From: Chlorobiaceae bacterium
GTDB lineage: Bacteria; Bacteroidota; Chlorobiia; Chlorobiales; Chlorobiaceae
Length of the DNA stretch: 64,000 nucleotides
NCBI GenBank assembly: GCA_013334485.1
Contig: JAAXXL010000004.1
Location: forward strand, 1-64,000
Direction of reading: 5' to 3'
A model generated the notes under the pieces. It worked only from the letters and a program-made list of their open reading frames with translations, did not search any database and was not told where the DNA came from. Below are positions 49,360 to 60,433 of this stretch, piece by piece; position 1 is the first letter of the stretch, and every line of letters starts with the position of its first letter. The position numbers were made by a program, and so were the translations under genes.

Positions 49360-50514
49360 GTGAACAAAACTGATCAGTTGATTATTGGTATTGACGCTTC
49401 GCGCAATCGATCTGGAGGTGCTGTAGCTCATTTGATAGGAATTCTCTCAGAAGGGGATCCGGTAATCAGGGGCATTCATCAGGTTCACGTATGGGCTTAC
49501 AAGACCTTGCTTGATGCGGTTCCCGACAGGCCCTGGTTGATCAAGCATAATCCGGCAGAGCTTGAACAGTCGTTGATTAAACAACTTCTTTGGCAACGAT
49601 TCGACTTGCCTGTTGAGGCAAAACGTGCTTCTTGCCAGATAGTCTTGAATACGGATGCAGGTACTATTTCCACCCTTCGACCTGCCGTTACGATGAGTCG
49701 GGACATGCTCTCCTATGAACCAGGCGAGATTACGCGATACGGATTCAGCCTTGCCCGCTTACGTTTGATTCTTTTGCGTTATATGCAAAACCGGTCTCTT
49801 CGCAAGACTGACGGGGTGATATTCCTTACACGCTATGCGGCCGATATTATACAGCAATCCTGTGGTACCTTGCCTTCAATTACCTATATTCCGCATGGCG
49901 TTGGCCCTGCTTTCAAGCAGGCTCGACAGGTAAATAGATGGCCGGAGGAAGGTGAACGTCCTATTCTGTGTACCTATGTTTCAAATGCAGAAATGTACAA
50001 ACATCAATGGGTGGTAGTAAAAGCGATCTCATTGTTAAGAGAGCGGGGTTATAATTTGACACTAAGCTTGGTTGGTGGGGGCAAAGGCCGTGCGCAGCAA
50101 TTGTTACAGGATACGATTGCTGCGCTGGATCCGGATAAAGAGTTTGTAGAACAACTTGCTTTTTTACCGCAAAAAGAGTTGCCTTCCCATCTGTCGAGAG
50201 CCGACCTGTTTGTATTTGCGTCAAGTTGTGAAAATATGCCAAACACCCTGGTTGAGGCTATGGCTGTAGGGCTTCCAATTGCCTGTTCCAATCGTGGACC
50301 GATGCCGGAAGTGCTTGCAGATGGAGGCGTTTACTTTAATCCTGAAGATGCCGGATCTATTGCTGCGGCAGTAGAACAGATAATTACATCACCATCACTG
50401 CGACTGACTATCGCTCAGCGCGCACAAACTCTTTCCCAACAATATAACTGGAAGCGTTGCGCTGATGAAACGTTTACATTCCTCGCCGAAACTTACCAAA
50501 AATACTCACGATGA
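49360..50514 (+). CDS. Family 1 glycosyltransferase (GTG start)
   Basis: SLVGGGKGRAQQLLQD; SRADLFVFASSCENMPNTLVEAMAVGLPIACSNRGPMPEVL. Confidence 0.9.
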   Translation: MNKTDQLIIGIDASRNRSGGAVAHLIGILSEGDPVIRGIHQVHVWAYKTLLDAVPDRPWLIKHNPAELEQSLIKQLLWQRFDLPVEAKRASCQIVLNTDAGTISTLRPAVTMSRDMLSYEPGEITRYGFSLARLRLILLRYMQNRSLRKTDGVIFLTRYAADIIQQSCGTLPSITYIPHGVGPAFKQARQVNRWPEEGERPILCTYVSNAEMYKHQWVVVKAISLLRERGYNLTLSLVGGGKGRAQQLLQDTIAALDPDKEFVEQLAFLPQKELPSHLSRADLFVFASSCENMPNTLVEAMAVGLPIACSNRGPMPEVLADGGVYFNPEDAGSIAAAVEQIITSPSLRLTIAQRAQTLSQQYNWKRCADETFTFLAETYQKYSR

Positions 50515-51653
50515 TCGCCCGCTCGTATCAAATATGCTCCAACTGTGTTATGGACACCAGCGATCCCAACATTGTTTTCGATGAACAGGGTGTTTGTGAT
50601 TACTGCAATAACTTTAAAAACGAAATTCAGCCTAACTGGCATACCGATGCTCAGGGAGAGAAAGCACTTGCGCTTCTGTCCGGGAAAATAAAAGCAGAGG
50701 GAAAGGGAAAGGATTTTGATTGTATTATCGGTTTAAGCGGTGGATTGGACAGCTCTTATGCTGCTTTTATTGCGAAAGAAAAGATGGGCCTTAGACCTTT
50801 GCTTTTTCATGTAGATGCTGGGTGGAATACTGATCAGGCAGTAGGAAATATTGAAAAGCTGGTTGATGGCCTTGGACTTGATCTGTACACTGAAGTGATC
50901 AATTGGGAGGAGATGAAGGATTTGCAGCTTGCCTTTTTGCGGTCGCAAATTCCGGATCAGGATCTTGTGCAGGATGCAGCATTCTTTTCTTCTCTGTACA
51001 AGTTTGCACACAAGCAGCATATAAAATATATCATTACCGGTTCGAATTTTTCAACTGAGTGTTGCCGTGAACCTGAGGAGTGGGGGGGCTATCTGGGTAT
51101 TGATAAATTACTGTTCAGTGATATCCATACCCGTTTCGGAAAGCGGGCATTAAAGACGTTTCCTCTTGTTGATATTTTTGTTTACAAGGTGTTCTATCAG
51201 AAGATTCTTGGTATGCAGGTTGTTATGCCGCTGAATCTGGTGCCTTATGTCAAGAAGGATGCAGAGGCTGAACTGGAGCGTCGGTTTGGCTGGCAGAAAT
51301 TTCAGCATAAACACCATGAATCACGTTTTACGCGTTTTTATGAAGACTTTTGGCTACCTCAAAAATTTGGTTATCACAAGCGACGGGCACACTTTTCAAG
51401 CCTCATCATGACAGATCAAATGATAAGGGCTCAGGCTATGGACCGTCTTTCCCGTCCGGAAATGGATGAGCAATTTCTGACACAGGAATTTGAGTATCTG
51501 GCCAATAAGCTTGGATTGAGTGTAGCTGAACTACAGGTGATTTTTCAGGGTGAGAACAAGACCTATCGGGATTACAGGAATAAACGCTGGGCTATCGGAA
51601 TGGGTACCAATCTTTTGCGTATGCTTGGTTTAGAAAAAAGGTTTTTTCGATGA
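50511..51653 (+). CDS. WbpG/WbuX-type N-acetyl sugar amidotransferase (paralog 2)
   Basis: ICSNCVMDTSDPNIVFDEQGVCDYCNN; IIGLSGGLDSSYAAFIAKEKMGLRPL; followed by HisH2/HisF2. Confidence 0.92.
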   Translation: MIARSYQICSNCVMDTSDPNIVFDEQGVCDYCNNFKNEIQPNWHTDAQGEKALALLSGKIKAEGKGKDFDCIIGLSGGLDSSYAAFIAKEKMGLRPLLFHVDAGWNTDQAVGNIEKLVDGLGLDLYTEVINWEEMKDLQLAFLRSQIPDQDLVQDAAFFSSLYKFAHKQHIKYIITGSNFSTECCREPEEWGGYLGIDKLLFSDIHTRFGKRALKTFPLVDIFVYKVFYQKILGMQVVMPLNLVPYVKKDAEAELERRFGWQKFQHKHHESRFTRFYEDFWLPQKFGYHKRRAHFSSLIMTDQMIRAQAMDRLSRPEMDEQFLTQEFEYLANKLGLSVAELQVIFQGENKTYRDYRNKRWAIGMGTNLLRMLGLEKRFFR

Positions 51654-52264
51654 TTCATATCGTTGATTATGGTTTAGGTAACATTCAGGCGTTTTTGAAT
51701 GTGTATAAGCGTTTAGGCGTTGAGGTAGTTCGTGCACGATCTAAAGAAGACTTTCATGGGGTAACCAAGCTTATTCTTCCTGGTGTTGGTGCATTTGATC
51801 ATGCAATGGATTTACTTAATGCATCAGGAATGCGCCAGTCGCTTGAAGATTTTGTCAAGCGTGACCGGGTGCCTGTACTTGGTATTTGTGTCGGTATGCA
51901 GATTTTAGCTGAATCGAGTGAAGAGGGTTCCATGTCTGGGCTTGGGTGGGTCAAGGGATGCGTAAGAAGTTTTGCGGGCAATTCGGCCTCTTCTCTATTG
52001 CCAATGCCGCATATGGGTTGGAATGATGTTGTTGTTGGTGTTGAGTCACCTTTGTTTAAGGGACTCGAAAATGATGCCCGATTCTATTTTCTTCACTCCT
52101 ATTATTTTGATTGTGATGAAGCTTCCCAGGCGATAGCTCATGCTGATTATGGTTTTCAGTTCGATTGTGCGGTTCAGGCTGATAACATTTATGGTGTTCA
52201 GTTTCATCCTGAAAAGAGTCACCACTGGGGGACAATTTTGCTAAAGAATTTTGCGGAAATTTAA
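51650..52264 (+). CDS. HisH2-type glutaminase (WbuY-like)
   Basis: IVDYGLGNIQAF; VLGICVGMQILAESSEEGS; GVQFHPEKSHHWG. Confidence 0.9.
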   Translation: MIHIVDYGLGNIQAFLNVYKRLGVEVVRARSKEDFHGVTKLILPGVGAFDHAMDLLNASGMRQSLEDFVKRDRVPVLGICVGMQILAESSEEGSMSGLGWVKGCVRSFAGNSASSLLPMPHMGWNDVVVGVESPLFKGLENDARFYFLHSYYFDCDEASQAIAHADYGFQFDCAVQADNIYGVQFHPEKSHHWGTILLKNFAEI

Positions 52265-53065
52265 TTGATGTTGCGTCCTCGAATTACTCCTTGCCTGCTT
52301 ATTCATCAGGGCGGTCTGGTCAAGACAGTTGCGTTTGGCAATCCGAAATATGTCGGAGATCCGATCAATGCAGTCAAGATTTTTAATGAGAAAGAGGCCG
52401 ATGAGCTCATAGTGCTTGATATTGATGCTACAGCTAACGGCGTAGAGCCGGATTATCGGATGATTGCACATATGGCAGCCGAGTGTCGTATGCCATTATG
52501 TTATGGTGGTGGTGTGCGTAGCTCCGAACAAGTCAAGAAAATCATTGGACTTGGCGTGGAAAAAGTAGCTATAAGCGATGCGGCTATTACTGATCCGGCT
52601 CTGGTAACCCGTGCGGCTGAAGCTGTAGGCCGGCAAAGTATTGTTGTGGTGATTGATGTAAGAAAAAAACCCGGAATGTTTGCAAGGGGCTATGAGGTTT
52701 TTACCCAAAATGGCAAGCGGGAGCACAAGGTCGATCCTTTTGAACTTGCATTTCAGATGCAGGAAGCGGGGGCCGGTGAAATTGTCATTAATTCAATAGA
52801 CTGTGATGGACAGATGAAGGGATATGATCTTTCTCTTGCGGATCGAATGCGCCAGAATATAAAAATTCCGCTGACTTTACTGGGTGGAGCAGGATCACAT
52901 CAGGATATAGTTGAATTGCTGGGTTTGTGCGGAGTGGTTGGTGCTTCGGCAGGCAGTCTGTTTGTTTTCAAGGGGTCGTATCGTGCTGTTCTGATAAACT
53001 ATCCAAATCCCGATCAAAAAGACGGGATTTGCAAAGCGGGTTTGGAATTATTCTCAAAAAAGTGA
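52265..53065 (+). CDS. HisF2-type cyclase (WbuZ-like)
   Basis: MLRPRITPCLLIHQGGLVKTVAF; ELIVLDIDATANG; CYGGGVRS. Confidence 0.9.
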   Translation: MMLRPRITPCLLIHQGGLVKTVAFGNPKYVGDPINAVKIFNEKEADELIVLDIDATANGVEPDYRMIAHMAAECRMPLCYGGGVRSSEQVKKIIGLGVEKVAISDAAITDPALVTRAAEAVGRQSIVVVIDVRKKPGMFARGYEVFTQNGKREHKVDPFELAFQMQEAGAGEIVINSIDCDGQMKGYDLSLADRMRQNIKIPLTLLGGAGSHQDIVELLGLCGVVGASAGSLFVFKGSYRAVLINYPNPDQKDGICKAGLELFSKK

Positions 53066-53071
53066 CAATTC

Positions 53072-54100
53072 ATGTTTAAAGAAAAGATACTTCTTTTAAC
53101 CGGAGGAACAGGTTCTTTCGGTAATGCTGTGCTTCGTCGTTTTCTGGATTCAAATCTGAGCGAAATCCGCATTTTTAGTCGTGATGAGAAAAAGCAGGAT
53201 GACATGCGAAAGCGGTACAATAATCCGAAATTGAAGTTTTACATCGGGGATGTACGTGATTACCAGTCAGTTTTAAATGTTGTGCGCGGGGTTGATTTTA
53301 TATACCATGCAGCAGCATTGAAGCAGGTTCCTTCCTGCGAATTTCACCCCCTCGAAGCGGTGAAGACAAATGTGCTGGGTACAGAGAATGTGCTTGAAGC
53401 GGCTATTGTTTGCGGTGTTAAGAGAGTTGTTTGTTTAAGTACAGACAAGGCTGTTTATCCAATCAATGCTATGGGAATTTCCAAAGCGATGATGGAGAAG
53501 GTCATTGTAGCGAAGTCACGGACAAGCGCATCAACCGTAATTTCTGCTACCAGATATGGCAACGTGATGGCATCCCGGGGTTCGGTTATTCCTCTTTTTG
53601 TTGATCAGATTCGTGCGAACAGGCCATTGAGCATTACTGATCCGCATATGACCCGGTTTATGATGACACTTGATGATGCCGTTGACTTGGTGCTTTATGC
53701 TTTCGAGCATGGCAACCCTGGTGAGATATTTGTTCAAAAGGCTCCTGCTGCTACGATAGATACCCTTGTAAAGTCGCTGTGCGAATTGATGGCCGTTCCA
53801 AATCATGAAGTCAAAGTTATTGGGACACGTCATGGCGAAAAGTTATATGAATCTTTGCTCACTCGTGAAGAGATGGTTTGTGCCAGGGATTTGGGTGGGT
53901 ATTACTGTGTTCCTCCTGATCTTCGTGATTTGAATTATGACAAGTTTGTTGAGCAGGGAGAAATAAGGATTTCTGATGCAGTGGACTACAACTCTCACAA
54001 TACGACTCGATTGGATATTCCGGGGATGAAAGCGTTATTATTAAAACTCTCTTTTATGCAGGCTATCACACGGGGCGAATATGTCCAGCCTGATGCGTGA
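53072..54100 (+). CDS. fnlA: UDP-GlcNAc 4,6-dehydratase (5-inverting), FnlA/WbjB/CapE-like
   Basis: LLLTGGTGSFGNAVLRRFL; AALKQVPSCEFHPLEAVKTNVLGTENV; STDKAVYPINAMGISK. Confidence 0.9.
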   Translation: MFKEKILLLTGGTGSFGNAVLRRFLDSNLSEIRIFSRDEKKQDDMRKRYNNPKLKFYIGDVRDYQSVLNVVRGVDFIYHAAALKQVPSCEFHPLEAVKTNVLGTENVLEAAIVCGVKRVVCLSTDKAVYPINAMGISKAMMEKVIVAKSRTSASTVISATRYGNVMASRGSVIPLFVDQIRANRPLSITDPHMTRFMMTLDDAVDLVLYAFEHGNPGEIFVQKAPAATIDTLVKSLCELMAVPNHEVKVIGTRHGEKLYESLLTREEMVCARDLGGYYCVPPDLRDLNYDKFVEQGEIRISDAVDYNSHNTTRLDIPGMKALLLKLSFMQAITRGEYVQPDA

Positions 54101-55214
54101 TATGCGCATACTGGTAACCGGATCAAAAGGTTTTATCGGAAAGAATCTGGTGTTGAGGTTTAAGGAGCTGAAATGCTTTGAGGTCATTGAATTCGTTCGG
54201 GCTGACTCTCTTGATCGGTTGCCTGAGTTGGTCTCACAAGCAGATGCAATTATTCATCTGGCGGGTGAAAATCGGCCAAAAAATGTGGATGATTTCGCGT
54301 TGGTGAATACTGAATTGACCAGAACCATTTGCAATGTTATCAGCTCTTTTGGCAGGGATGTTCCTTTGATTTATCTCTCCTCAACGCAAGCGGAGCTTGA
54401 TAATCTGTATGGCAAAAGTAAACGTGCTGGTGAAGTTGCTGTAGAACAGTATGTCGCAGAGACGGGCAATACGGCAGTGATCTACCGCTTGCCCGGAGTG
54501 TTTGGCAAGTGGTGCCGTCCCAATTACAACTCCGTCGTTGCGACCTTTTGTTACAACCTTGCCAATGACCTTCCTATCCAGATTAATGATCCCGGTGCCA
54601 AAATACGCTTGGTCTATGTAGATGATGTGATCAGTGAATTCATTAGTGCGTTGAGTAATATGGGTGGCGGCGTTTACTTTGGTGAAGTTCTCCCTGAGTA
54701 TTTTATCACGTTGGGTGATTTGGCTGAACAGATTAATGCGTTCAAGAATTGCCGAACTTCGCTCTTGTCCGAACGCGTCGGTACTGGATTGACGAGGGCA
54801 CTGTATGCCACGTATGTGAGCTACCTGCCAACAGGGAAGTTTGCTTACGACTTGACACGACATGGCGATGAGCGAGGTGTATTCGTTGAGATGCTCAAAA
54901 CAGCGGATTCAGGTCAATTTTCATATTTTACCGCACATCCGGGTGTTACCCGTGGAGGTCATTATCACCATACAAAGAGCGAGAAGTTTCTTGTCATCAA
55001 GGGCGATGCTCGTTTTTGTTTTCGTCATCTATCAACCAATGAGTCATATGAGATTTTCACCTCGGGCGACAAGCCTCAGGTTGTAGAAACAGTTCCAGGG
55101 TGGGCTCATGATATTACGAATGTTGGTAGTGAGGAAATGGTTGTGATGCTTTGGGCTAATGAAATATTTGATCGAGATCGACCTGATACTATTGCAAGCA
55201 AGGTTTTGATATGA
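54081..55214 (+). CDS. fnlB: FnlB/WbjC/CapF-like reductase with C-terminal cupin
   Basis: [31 protein letters not shown]; cupin segment [31 protein letters not shown]. Confidence 0.9.
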   Translation: MSSLMRDMRILVTGSKGFIGKNLVLRFKELKCFEVIEFVRADSLDRLPELVSQADAIIHLAGENRPKNVDDFALVNTELTRTICNVISSFGRDVPLIYLSSTQAELDNLYGKSKRAGEVAVEQYVAETGNTAVIYRLPGVFGKWCRPNYNSVVATFCYNLANDLPIQINDPGAKIRLVYVDDVISEFISALSNMGGGVYFGEVLPEYFITLGDLAEQINAFKNCRTSLLSERVGTGLTRALYATYVSYLPTGKFAYDLTRHGDERGVFVEMLKTADSGQFSYFTAHPGVTRGGHYHHTKSEKFLVIKGDARFCFRHLSTNESYEIFTSGDKPQVVETVPGWAHDITNVGSEEMVVMLWANEIFDRDRPDTIASKVLI

Positions 55215-56341
55215 AAAAATTAAAGGTATTGACCGTGGTGGGAACCCGGCCTGAAATTATTCGACTTTCTCGCGTATTGGCCAGGCTTGACGAGCATTGT
55301 GAGCATGTTCTGGTGCACACCGGCCAGAACTATGATTACGAACTTAACCAGATTTTTTTTGAGGATCTTGGTATTCGCAAACCAGATCATTTTTTGAATG
55401 CGGCTGGAGCAAGTGGCGCAGAGACAATCGGCAAGGTTATTATTGCTGTTGATGGCGTGCTGGCAGCAGAAAAGCCGGATGCGATGCTGGTACTCGGAGA
55501 CACGAATAGCTGTATGTCGGTTTTGCCTGCCAAGCGGCGCAAGATTCCGACTTTTCATATGGAAGCAGGAAATCGCTGCTTCGATATGCGTGTTCCGGAG
55601 GAGATTAACCGGCGCGTTGTTGATCATACGGCTGATATCAATTTGACCTATAGTTCAATTGCTCGGGAATACCTGCTGCGTGAGGGCTTATCGCCAGATA
55701 TGGTGATCAAAACCGGCAGCCCGATGAATGAGGTACTGTGTCACTATCGCACAAGAATTGATGCTTCTGATGTGTTGATGCGTCTTGGTCTGGAAACGGA
55801 GCAATTCTTTGTTGTCAGTGCCCACAGAGAAGAAAACATCGACTCGGAAAATAACTTTGAGAAGTTGGTGAATGTTCTGAATGGTATCGCTGAGAGCTAT
55901 AATCTGCCTGTTATCGTTTCAACACACCCAAGAACCCGGAATCGAGTTGATGCGGCAGGTGTCAAGTTCGATAAAAACGTACGGCTTCTCAAGCCTTTGG
56001 GGTTTACCGACTACAACAAACTCCAGCTCACATCCAGGGCGGTACTCTCCGATAGCGGCACAATCAATGAAGAGTCATCCATTCTCAATTTTCCTGCACT
56101 GAATCTTCGGGAAGCCCATGAGCGTCCGGAAGGCATGGAGGAGGCTGCTGTGATGATGGTAGGCCTTGAGGCTGAGCGAGTTATGCAGGCCCTGGCTATA
56201 CTCGAAAGTCAACCCAGAGGGGAGAATCGTATGTTACGTCAAGTGGGTGACTACAGCATGCCGAATGTTTCGGACAAGGTGGTTCGTCTTATTCACAGCT
56301 ATACCGATTACGTTAATCGGGTTGTGTGGAAGAAGTACTGA
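55211..56341 (+). CDS. fnlC: UDP-N-acetylglucosamine 2-epimerase family (FnlC/WbjD/CapG-like)
   Basis: [72 protein letters not shown]. Confidence 0.9.
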   Translation: MKKLKVLTVVGTRPEIIRLSRVLARLDEHCEHVLVHTGQNYDYELNQIFFEDLGIRKPDHFLNAAGASGAETIGKVIIAVDGVLAAEKPDAMLVLGDTNSCMSVLPAKRRKIPTFHMEAGNRCFDMRVPEEINRRVVDHTADINLTYSSIAREYLLREGLSPDMVIKTGSPMNEVLCHYRTRIDASDVLMRLGLETEQFFVVSAHREENIDSENNFEKLVNVLNGIAESYNLPVIVSTHPRTRNRVDAAGVKFDKNVRLLKPLGFTDYNKLQLTSRAVLSDSGTINEESSILNFPALNLREAHERPEGMEEAAVMMVGLEAERVMQALAILESQPRGENRMLRQVGDYSMPNVSDKVVRLIHSYTDYVNRVVWKKY

Positions 56342-56342
56342 G

Positions 56343-57533
56343 ATGCGTATTGCTTTGATCGCGGATGTGTATCCTCCTCTCCGGTCGTCCGGCGCGGTTC
56401 AGTTAAGGGATTTATCATTTGAATTCGTAAGGCAGGGACATAGCGTTACGGTGATGGTATCTTCACCGGAATTGACTGTGCCCTGGCAAATTGACGATTG
56501 GGACGGAGTGAAGATTGTGCGCATGAAAACTCCCAGGACAAAAGATATCGACTACGTTCGCCGGACGATTGGCGAGTTTTTGATGCCGTTTTCGATGCTG
56601 CGCAACTTGCGAAAGAGCCCGTTAGGGAATGAGAAATGGGATGGTATTGTCTGGTACGCGCCTACAATTTTTTTGGGTCCCATTGCAAAATCACTGAAGC
56701 AGTCAAGCAGTTGCCGGAGCTATCTTATTATTCGTGACATTTTTCCGGAGTGGGCAGTTGATATGGGGCTCATGAGTAAAGGGTTGCCTTATCGTTTTTT
56801 CAAAACAATTGCAAACTATCAATACTCTGTAGCTGACGTTATCGGAGTTCAAAGCTTTGGGAATCTGGCATACTTCAAGGAGTGGGAAGCCAAGCATGAA
56901 CGTCGTTCAGAAGTTCTGCAAAATTGGCTCGCTGACGCTCCCGATGAAGGTTGCAGTATTACCGTTCGGAATACTTCTTTGTCCGGAAGGCATATTTTTG
57001 TCTATGCCGGCAATATGGGTGTTGCTCAAGGTATGGGTATTTTGCTTGATTTGGCAGAGAAATTAAAGGGCAGAAAAGATATCGGCTTTTTGTTTGTAGG
57101 CAGAGGGCGCGACGCACAACTTTTGCTTGATGATGCCAAAGCTCGAAAGCTGGATAATGTTTTATTTCATGAGGAGATTGATCCATCAGAAATTCCCGGA
57201 TTGTACGCTCAATGCCATATAGGTTTGGTTGCATTGGATCCCCGTCACAAAACACACAACATTCCAGGGAAATTTCTTACTTACATGCAGAGTGGTTTAC
57301 CTGTGCTGGCAGCTATCAATCCCGGAAATGATCTCGAAAACCTTATTAACAGTGAACGGGTCGGGCGGGTTTGCTCGGACTCATCCGTAGATACATTTTT
57401 GCATTTAGCCGAGCAATTGGTGAATGCTCTCGCAACAGATATTGAAATGTCTGCTCGGTGTAAAGCCCTTTCCTCAAAACTGTTTTCACCGGCGGTTGCT
57501 GTCAAGCAGATTATTGCCGCACTGAGAGGGTGA
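56343..57533 (+). CDS. WbuB-like family 1 glycosyltransferase
   Basis: MRIALIADVYPPLRSSGAVQLRDLSFEFVRQGHSVTVM; follows fnlC. ATG at 56343 preferred over ORF-track 56166. Confidence 0.87.
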   Translation: MRIALIADVYPPLRSSGAVQLRDLSFEFVRQGHSVTVMVSSPELTVPWQIDDWDGVKIVRMKTPRTKDIDYVRRTIGEFLMPFSMLRNLRKSPLGNEKWDGIVWYAPTIFLGPIAKSLKQSSSCRSYLIIRDIFPEWAVDMGLMSKGLPYRFFKTIANYQYSVADVIGVQSFGNLAYFKEWEAKHERRSEVLQNWLADAPDEGCSITVRNTSLSGRHIFVYAGNMGVAQGMGILLDLAEKLKGRKDIGFLFVGRGRDAQLLLDDAKARKLDNVLFHEEIDPSEIPGLYAQCHIGLVALDPRHKTHNIPGKFLTYMQSGLPVLAAINPGNDLENLINSERVGRVCSDSSVDTFLHLAEQLVNALATDIEMSARCKALSSKLFSPAVAVKQIIAALRG

Positions 57534-57687
57534 GGAAAGTGCTGAGCGATGAGTAGATGAAGACAGTTATCCACGAATTACACGAATTTACGCTAAGATA
57601 AAAGATTTCGTGTTGAGCTCCGTAGGATCGGGCGTATTGCTCATACCTTTGTCTTGTGGATAAAACCTTATACCTTTTGCTACTGTA

Positions 57688-58968
57688 ATGATACCTCTCA
57701 GAATTGCCGTTATCGGCCTTGGTTATGTAGGCTTGCCTCTCGCTGTTGAATTTTCGAAAAAGTATCCTGTTGTCGGTTTTGACATCAAACAGGATCGAGT
57801 TGATGAACTGCGTTCAGGTAATGATGCAACGCTTGAGATAACGAGCGATCACCTCAAGAGTGTCCTCTGTACAAACAATGGTGTTGGACTTATTATTACG
57901 TCATGCCCGAATGATCTTGCAGCGGCGAACATCTATATTGTTACTGTTCCGACTCCAACGGATAAAAATAATCGTCCAGTTTTGACACCTCTGGTTAAAG
58001 CAAGCGAGACTATTGGCAGAGTGCTTAAGAAGGGTGATATCGTTATCTATGAATCCACCGTGTATCCCGGAGCTACGGAAGAGGATTGTGTTCCTGTTCT
58101 TGAACGGGTTTCCGGCCTCGCCTTTAACCGCGACTTTTTTGCCGGTTACTCTCCAGAGCGGATCAATCCCGGTGACAAGGAGCATACGGTTACGAAAATC
58201 AAAAAAGTAACATCCGGTTCTACTCCCGAAACCGCTCAAAAAGTGGATGATCTTTACCGCTCAATCATCACTGCCGGTACCCATTGTGCTTCATCCATCA
58301 AAGTTGCTGAAGCAGCCAAAGTGATTGAAAACTCACAGCGCGATATCAATATTGCCTTTGTCAATGAACTCGCCATGATTTTCAACCGCATGGGCATTGA
58401 TACACTGGAGGTGCTTGCTGCAGCGGGTACGAAATGGAACTTTCTGCCCTTTCGACCGGGTCTTGTTGGTGGTCACTGCATTGGTGTTGACCCTTACTAC
58501 CTTGCGCAGAAGGCTCAGGAGTATGGTTATCATCCCGAAATCATTCTTGCAGGAAGAAGGCTTAATGACAATATGGGCAAATATGTTGCATCTGAAGTTG
58601 TAAAGCTTATGATTGCAAGGGATCATAAGATAAAGGGTGCAAAAGTCCTTGTTCTCGGTATAACCTTCAAAGAGAATTGTCCTGACATCCGAAACACCAA
58701 GGTGGTGAATATTGTCCATGAACTCCAGCAGTACGGCATAGAAGTCGATATCTATGACCCCTGGGCTAACCCTGAAGAGGTTGTGCATGAGTACCAGCTT
58801 GAGTCTCTCAACGGATTAAACGGCAAACGCTATGAGGCTGTTATTCTCGCTGTAGCCCACGATCAATTCAAATCATTGGATATTGCTGCTCTTGCTTCCA
58901 ATGAGAGTTGTGTGGTTTATGATATTAAGGGGGTGTTGCCACGGGAAGCGGTTGACGGCAGGCTGTGA
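57688..58968 (+). CDS. UDP-glucose/GalNAc-type nucleotide-sugar dehydrogenase (WbpO/TviB-like)
   Basis: [47 protein letters not shown]. Confidence 0.92.
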   Translation: MIPLRIAVIGLGYVGLPLAVEFSKKYPVVGFDIKQDRVDELRSGNDATLEITSDHLKSVLCTNNGVGLIITSCPNDLAAANIYIVTVPTPTDKNNRPVLTPLVKASETIGRVLKKGDIVIYESTVYPGATEEDCVPVLERVSGLAFNRDFFAGYSPERINPGDKEHTVTKIKKVTSGSTPETAQKVDDLYRSIITAGTHCASSIKVAEAAKVIENSQRDINIAFVNELAMIFNRMGIDTLEVLAAAGTKWNFLPFRPGLVGGHCIGVDPYYLAQKAQEYGYHPEIILAGRRLNDNMGKYVASEVVKLMIARDHKIKGAKVLVLGITFKENCPDIRNTKVVNIVHELQQYGIEVDIYDPWANPEEVVHEYQLESLNGLNGKRYEAVILAVAHDQFKSLDIAALASNESCVVYDIKGVLPREAVDGRL

Positions 58969-58975
58969 AGAAGAA

Positions 58976-59066
58976 AAGTGCTGAGTGGGGAGTTCTGAGT
59001 TCTGAGTAGAAGATTTTTAACCACGAAACACACGAAATTGCACGAAAAGAAGAGATATTGGATGTA
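58976..59066. repeat. Composite intergenic repeat: AGTGCTGAG / AGAAGATTTTT / CCACGAAACACACGAAATTGCACGAAA
   Basis: Same module order as at 59276, 60363, 62229 and 63927. Confidence 0.8.
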
Positions 59067-59124
59067 GGGGCGTATTGCACCCGCCCTTTTTGGTATCCAC
59101 GAATTACACGAAATAACACTAAGT

Positions 59125-59257
59125 ATGAAGGGAATCATTCTTGCAGGGGGTTCGGGTACGAGATTGTATCCGGTAACAAAAGGGTTATCCAAGCAGCTTT
59201 TGCCGATTTATGACAAGCCGATGATCTATTTTGCGCTGACTAGCAAGGGACGTAGGT
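59125..59257 (+). pseudogene. Truncated 5' fragment of rfbA (glucose-1-phosphate thymidylyltransferase)
   Basis: [39 protein letters not shown] then SKGRR stop; matches the N-terminus of the intact copy at 62359. Confidence 0.9.
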
Positions 59258-59271
59258 GATTAATAATACTT
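59246..59271 (+). repeat. 26-bp element, copy 2 (forward orientation)
   Basis: agggacgtaggtgattaataatactt; 23/26 identical to copy 1. Confidence 0.8.
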
Positions 59272-59275
59272 GTAA

Positions 59276-59352
59276 AGAAAAGTGCTGAGTGCGGAGAAGA
59301 TTGTTGGGCCACGAAATGCACGAAATAGCACGAATTGTACGAATGTGAACGA
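59276..59352. repeat. Composite intergenic repeat copy
   Basis: aagtgctgagtgcggagaagattgttgggccacgaaatgcacgaaatagcacgaa. Confidence 0.8.
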
Positions 59353-59389
59353 AGAAAAAAAGTGTTGGGTGAATGTTAATGGATTTGTG

Positions 59390-60367
59390 ATGCCGAGAGG
59401 AGCGAGACTGGATGCGCCGGGGGCGCTGCATCATGTTATGGTGCGGGGGATTGAACGGGATCTTCTGTTTTTAGATGATGAGGATCGTGAGGATTTTGTA
59501 GAGAGAATGGGGCGTTTAGCGGTTGATACCGGTACTGCACTCTTTGCATGGTCACTCATGAGCAATCATGTTCATCTTCTACTGCGCAGCGGTGAGCCGG
59601 GGATGGCGGTGTTTATGCGCAGGCTGCTTACCGGCTATGCTACACGCTTCAATCGCCGTCACAAACGGTATGGCCATCTGTTTCAGAATAGATACAAATC
59701 GATTCTCTGTGAGGAAGAGCCATATTTCCTCCGGCTGGTCAGCTATATTCACCTCAACCCATTACGTGCCGGGCTTGTGCACTCGCTTGAAGATCTCGAT
59801 GGTTATCGGTGGAGTGGACACGGGATGCTGATGCAGCAGTGCTGTAATAGGTGGCAGGATTGTGATACTGTTTTGAAGTTGTTCAGCCGAAAAGTGCGAG
59901 AGGGAGTGGGAGCATACAGGCTATTTATTGAGACTGAAAGCTGCAAGGGACGACAGCCTGAACTCACGGGCGGTGGGCTTGTTCGTTCGGCAGGTGGGTG
60001 GTCGGAGGTGAAGTCTCTGAGAAAGAGGGGCGAGCAGCAGTTCAGTGATGAGCGGATTCTTGGCAGCGGTGAGTTTGTCAAGGAGGTGCTGAGTCAGGTC
60101 GAAGAGTCGGTTAAATGCCTTGTGCCATCTGTTGCGACCCTGCCGAATGCCATTGAAGAGCTTCTTCAATGTTGTGAAGCTTCGGGTGTAGCTGTTAGTG
60201 AGCTTCAGCGTGGCAGCAGGCAGCGAGAGATATCGAAAATTCGTCGTGATCTTGCGGTGCGGTTTGTGCAGTATTACCGGATGTCGCATGCCGAGTGTGC
60301 CCGTCAGCTCGGGGTTTCGACTTCGGCGGTTAGCAGGATTTTGGCTCGAAGAGGAAGAAAGAGTTGA
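59390..60367 (+). mobile_element. REP-associated tyrosine transposase (RAYT)-like Y1 transposase
   Basis: GALHHVMVRGIERDLLF; HUH motif NHVHLLL; GHLFQNRYKS; YIHLNPLRAGLV; C-terminal HTH AECARQLGVSTSAVSRILARRG. ATG at 59390 preferred, the upstream part of the ORF is repeat DNA. Confidence 0.87.
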
Positions 60368-60426
60368 GTGCTGAGGGGAAGAGGAAGATTATTGGCAACG
60401 AAAGGCATGAAATTGCACGAAAGGTG
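60363..60426. repeat. Composite intergenic repeat copy
   Basis: gagtgctgaggggaagaggaagattattggcaacgaaaggcatgaaattgcacgaaa. Confidence 0.78.
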
Positions 60427-60433
60427 AGGGCGG

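Noticed and set aside
51650-53065. Histidine biosynthesis hisH/hisF
   Set aside because: Directly follow a WbpG/WbuX-type gene and precede FucNAc genes, so HisH2/HisF2 sugar-amidation paralogs are more likely.
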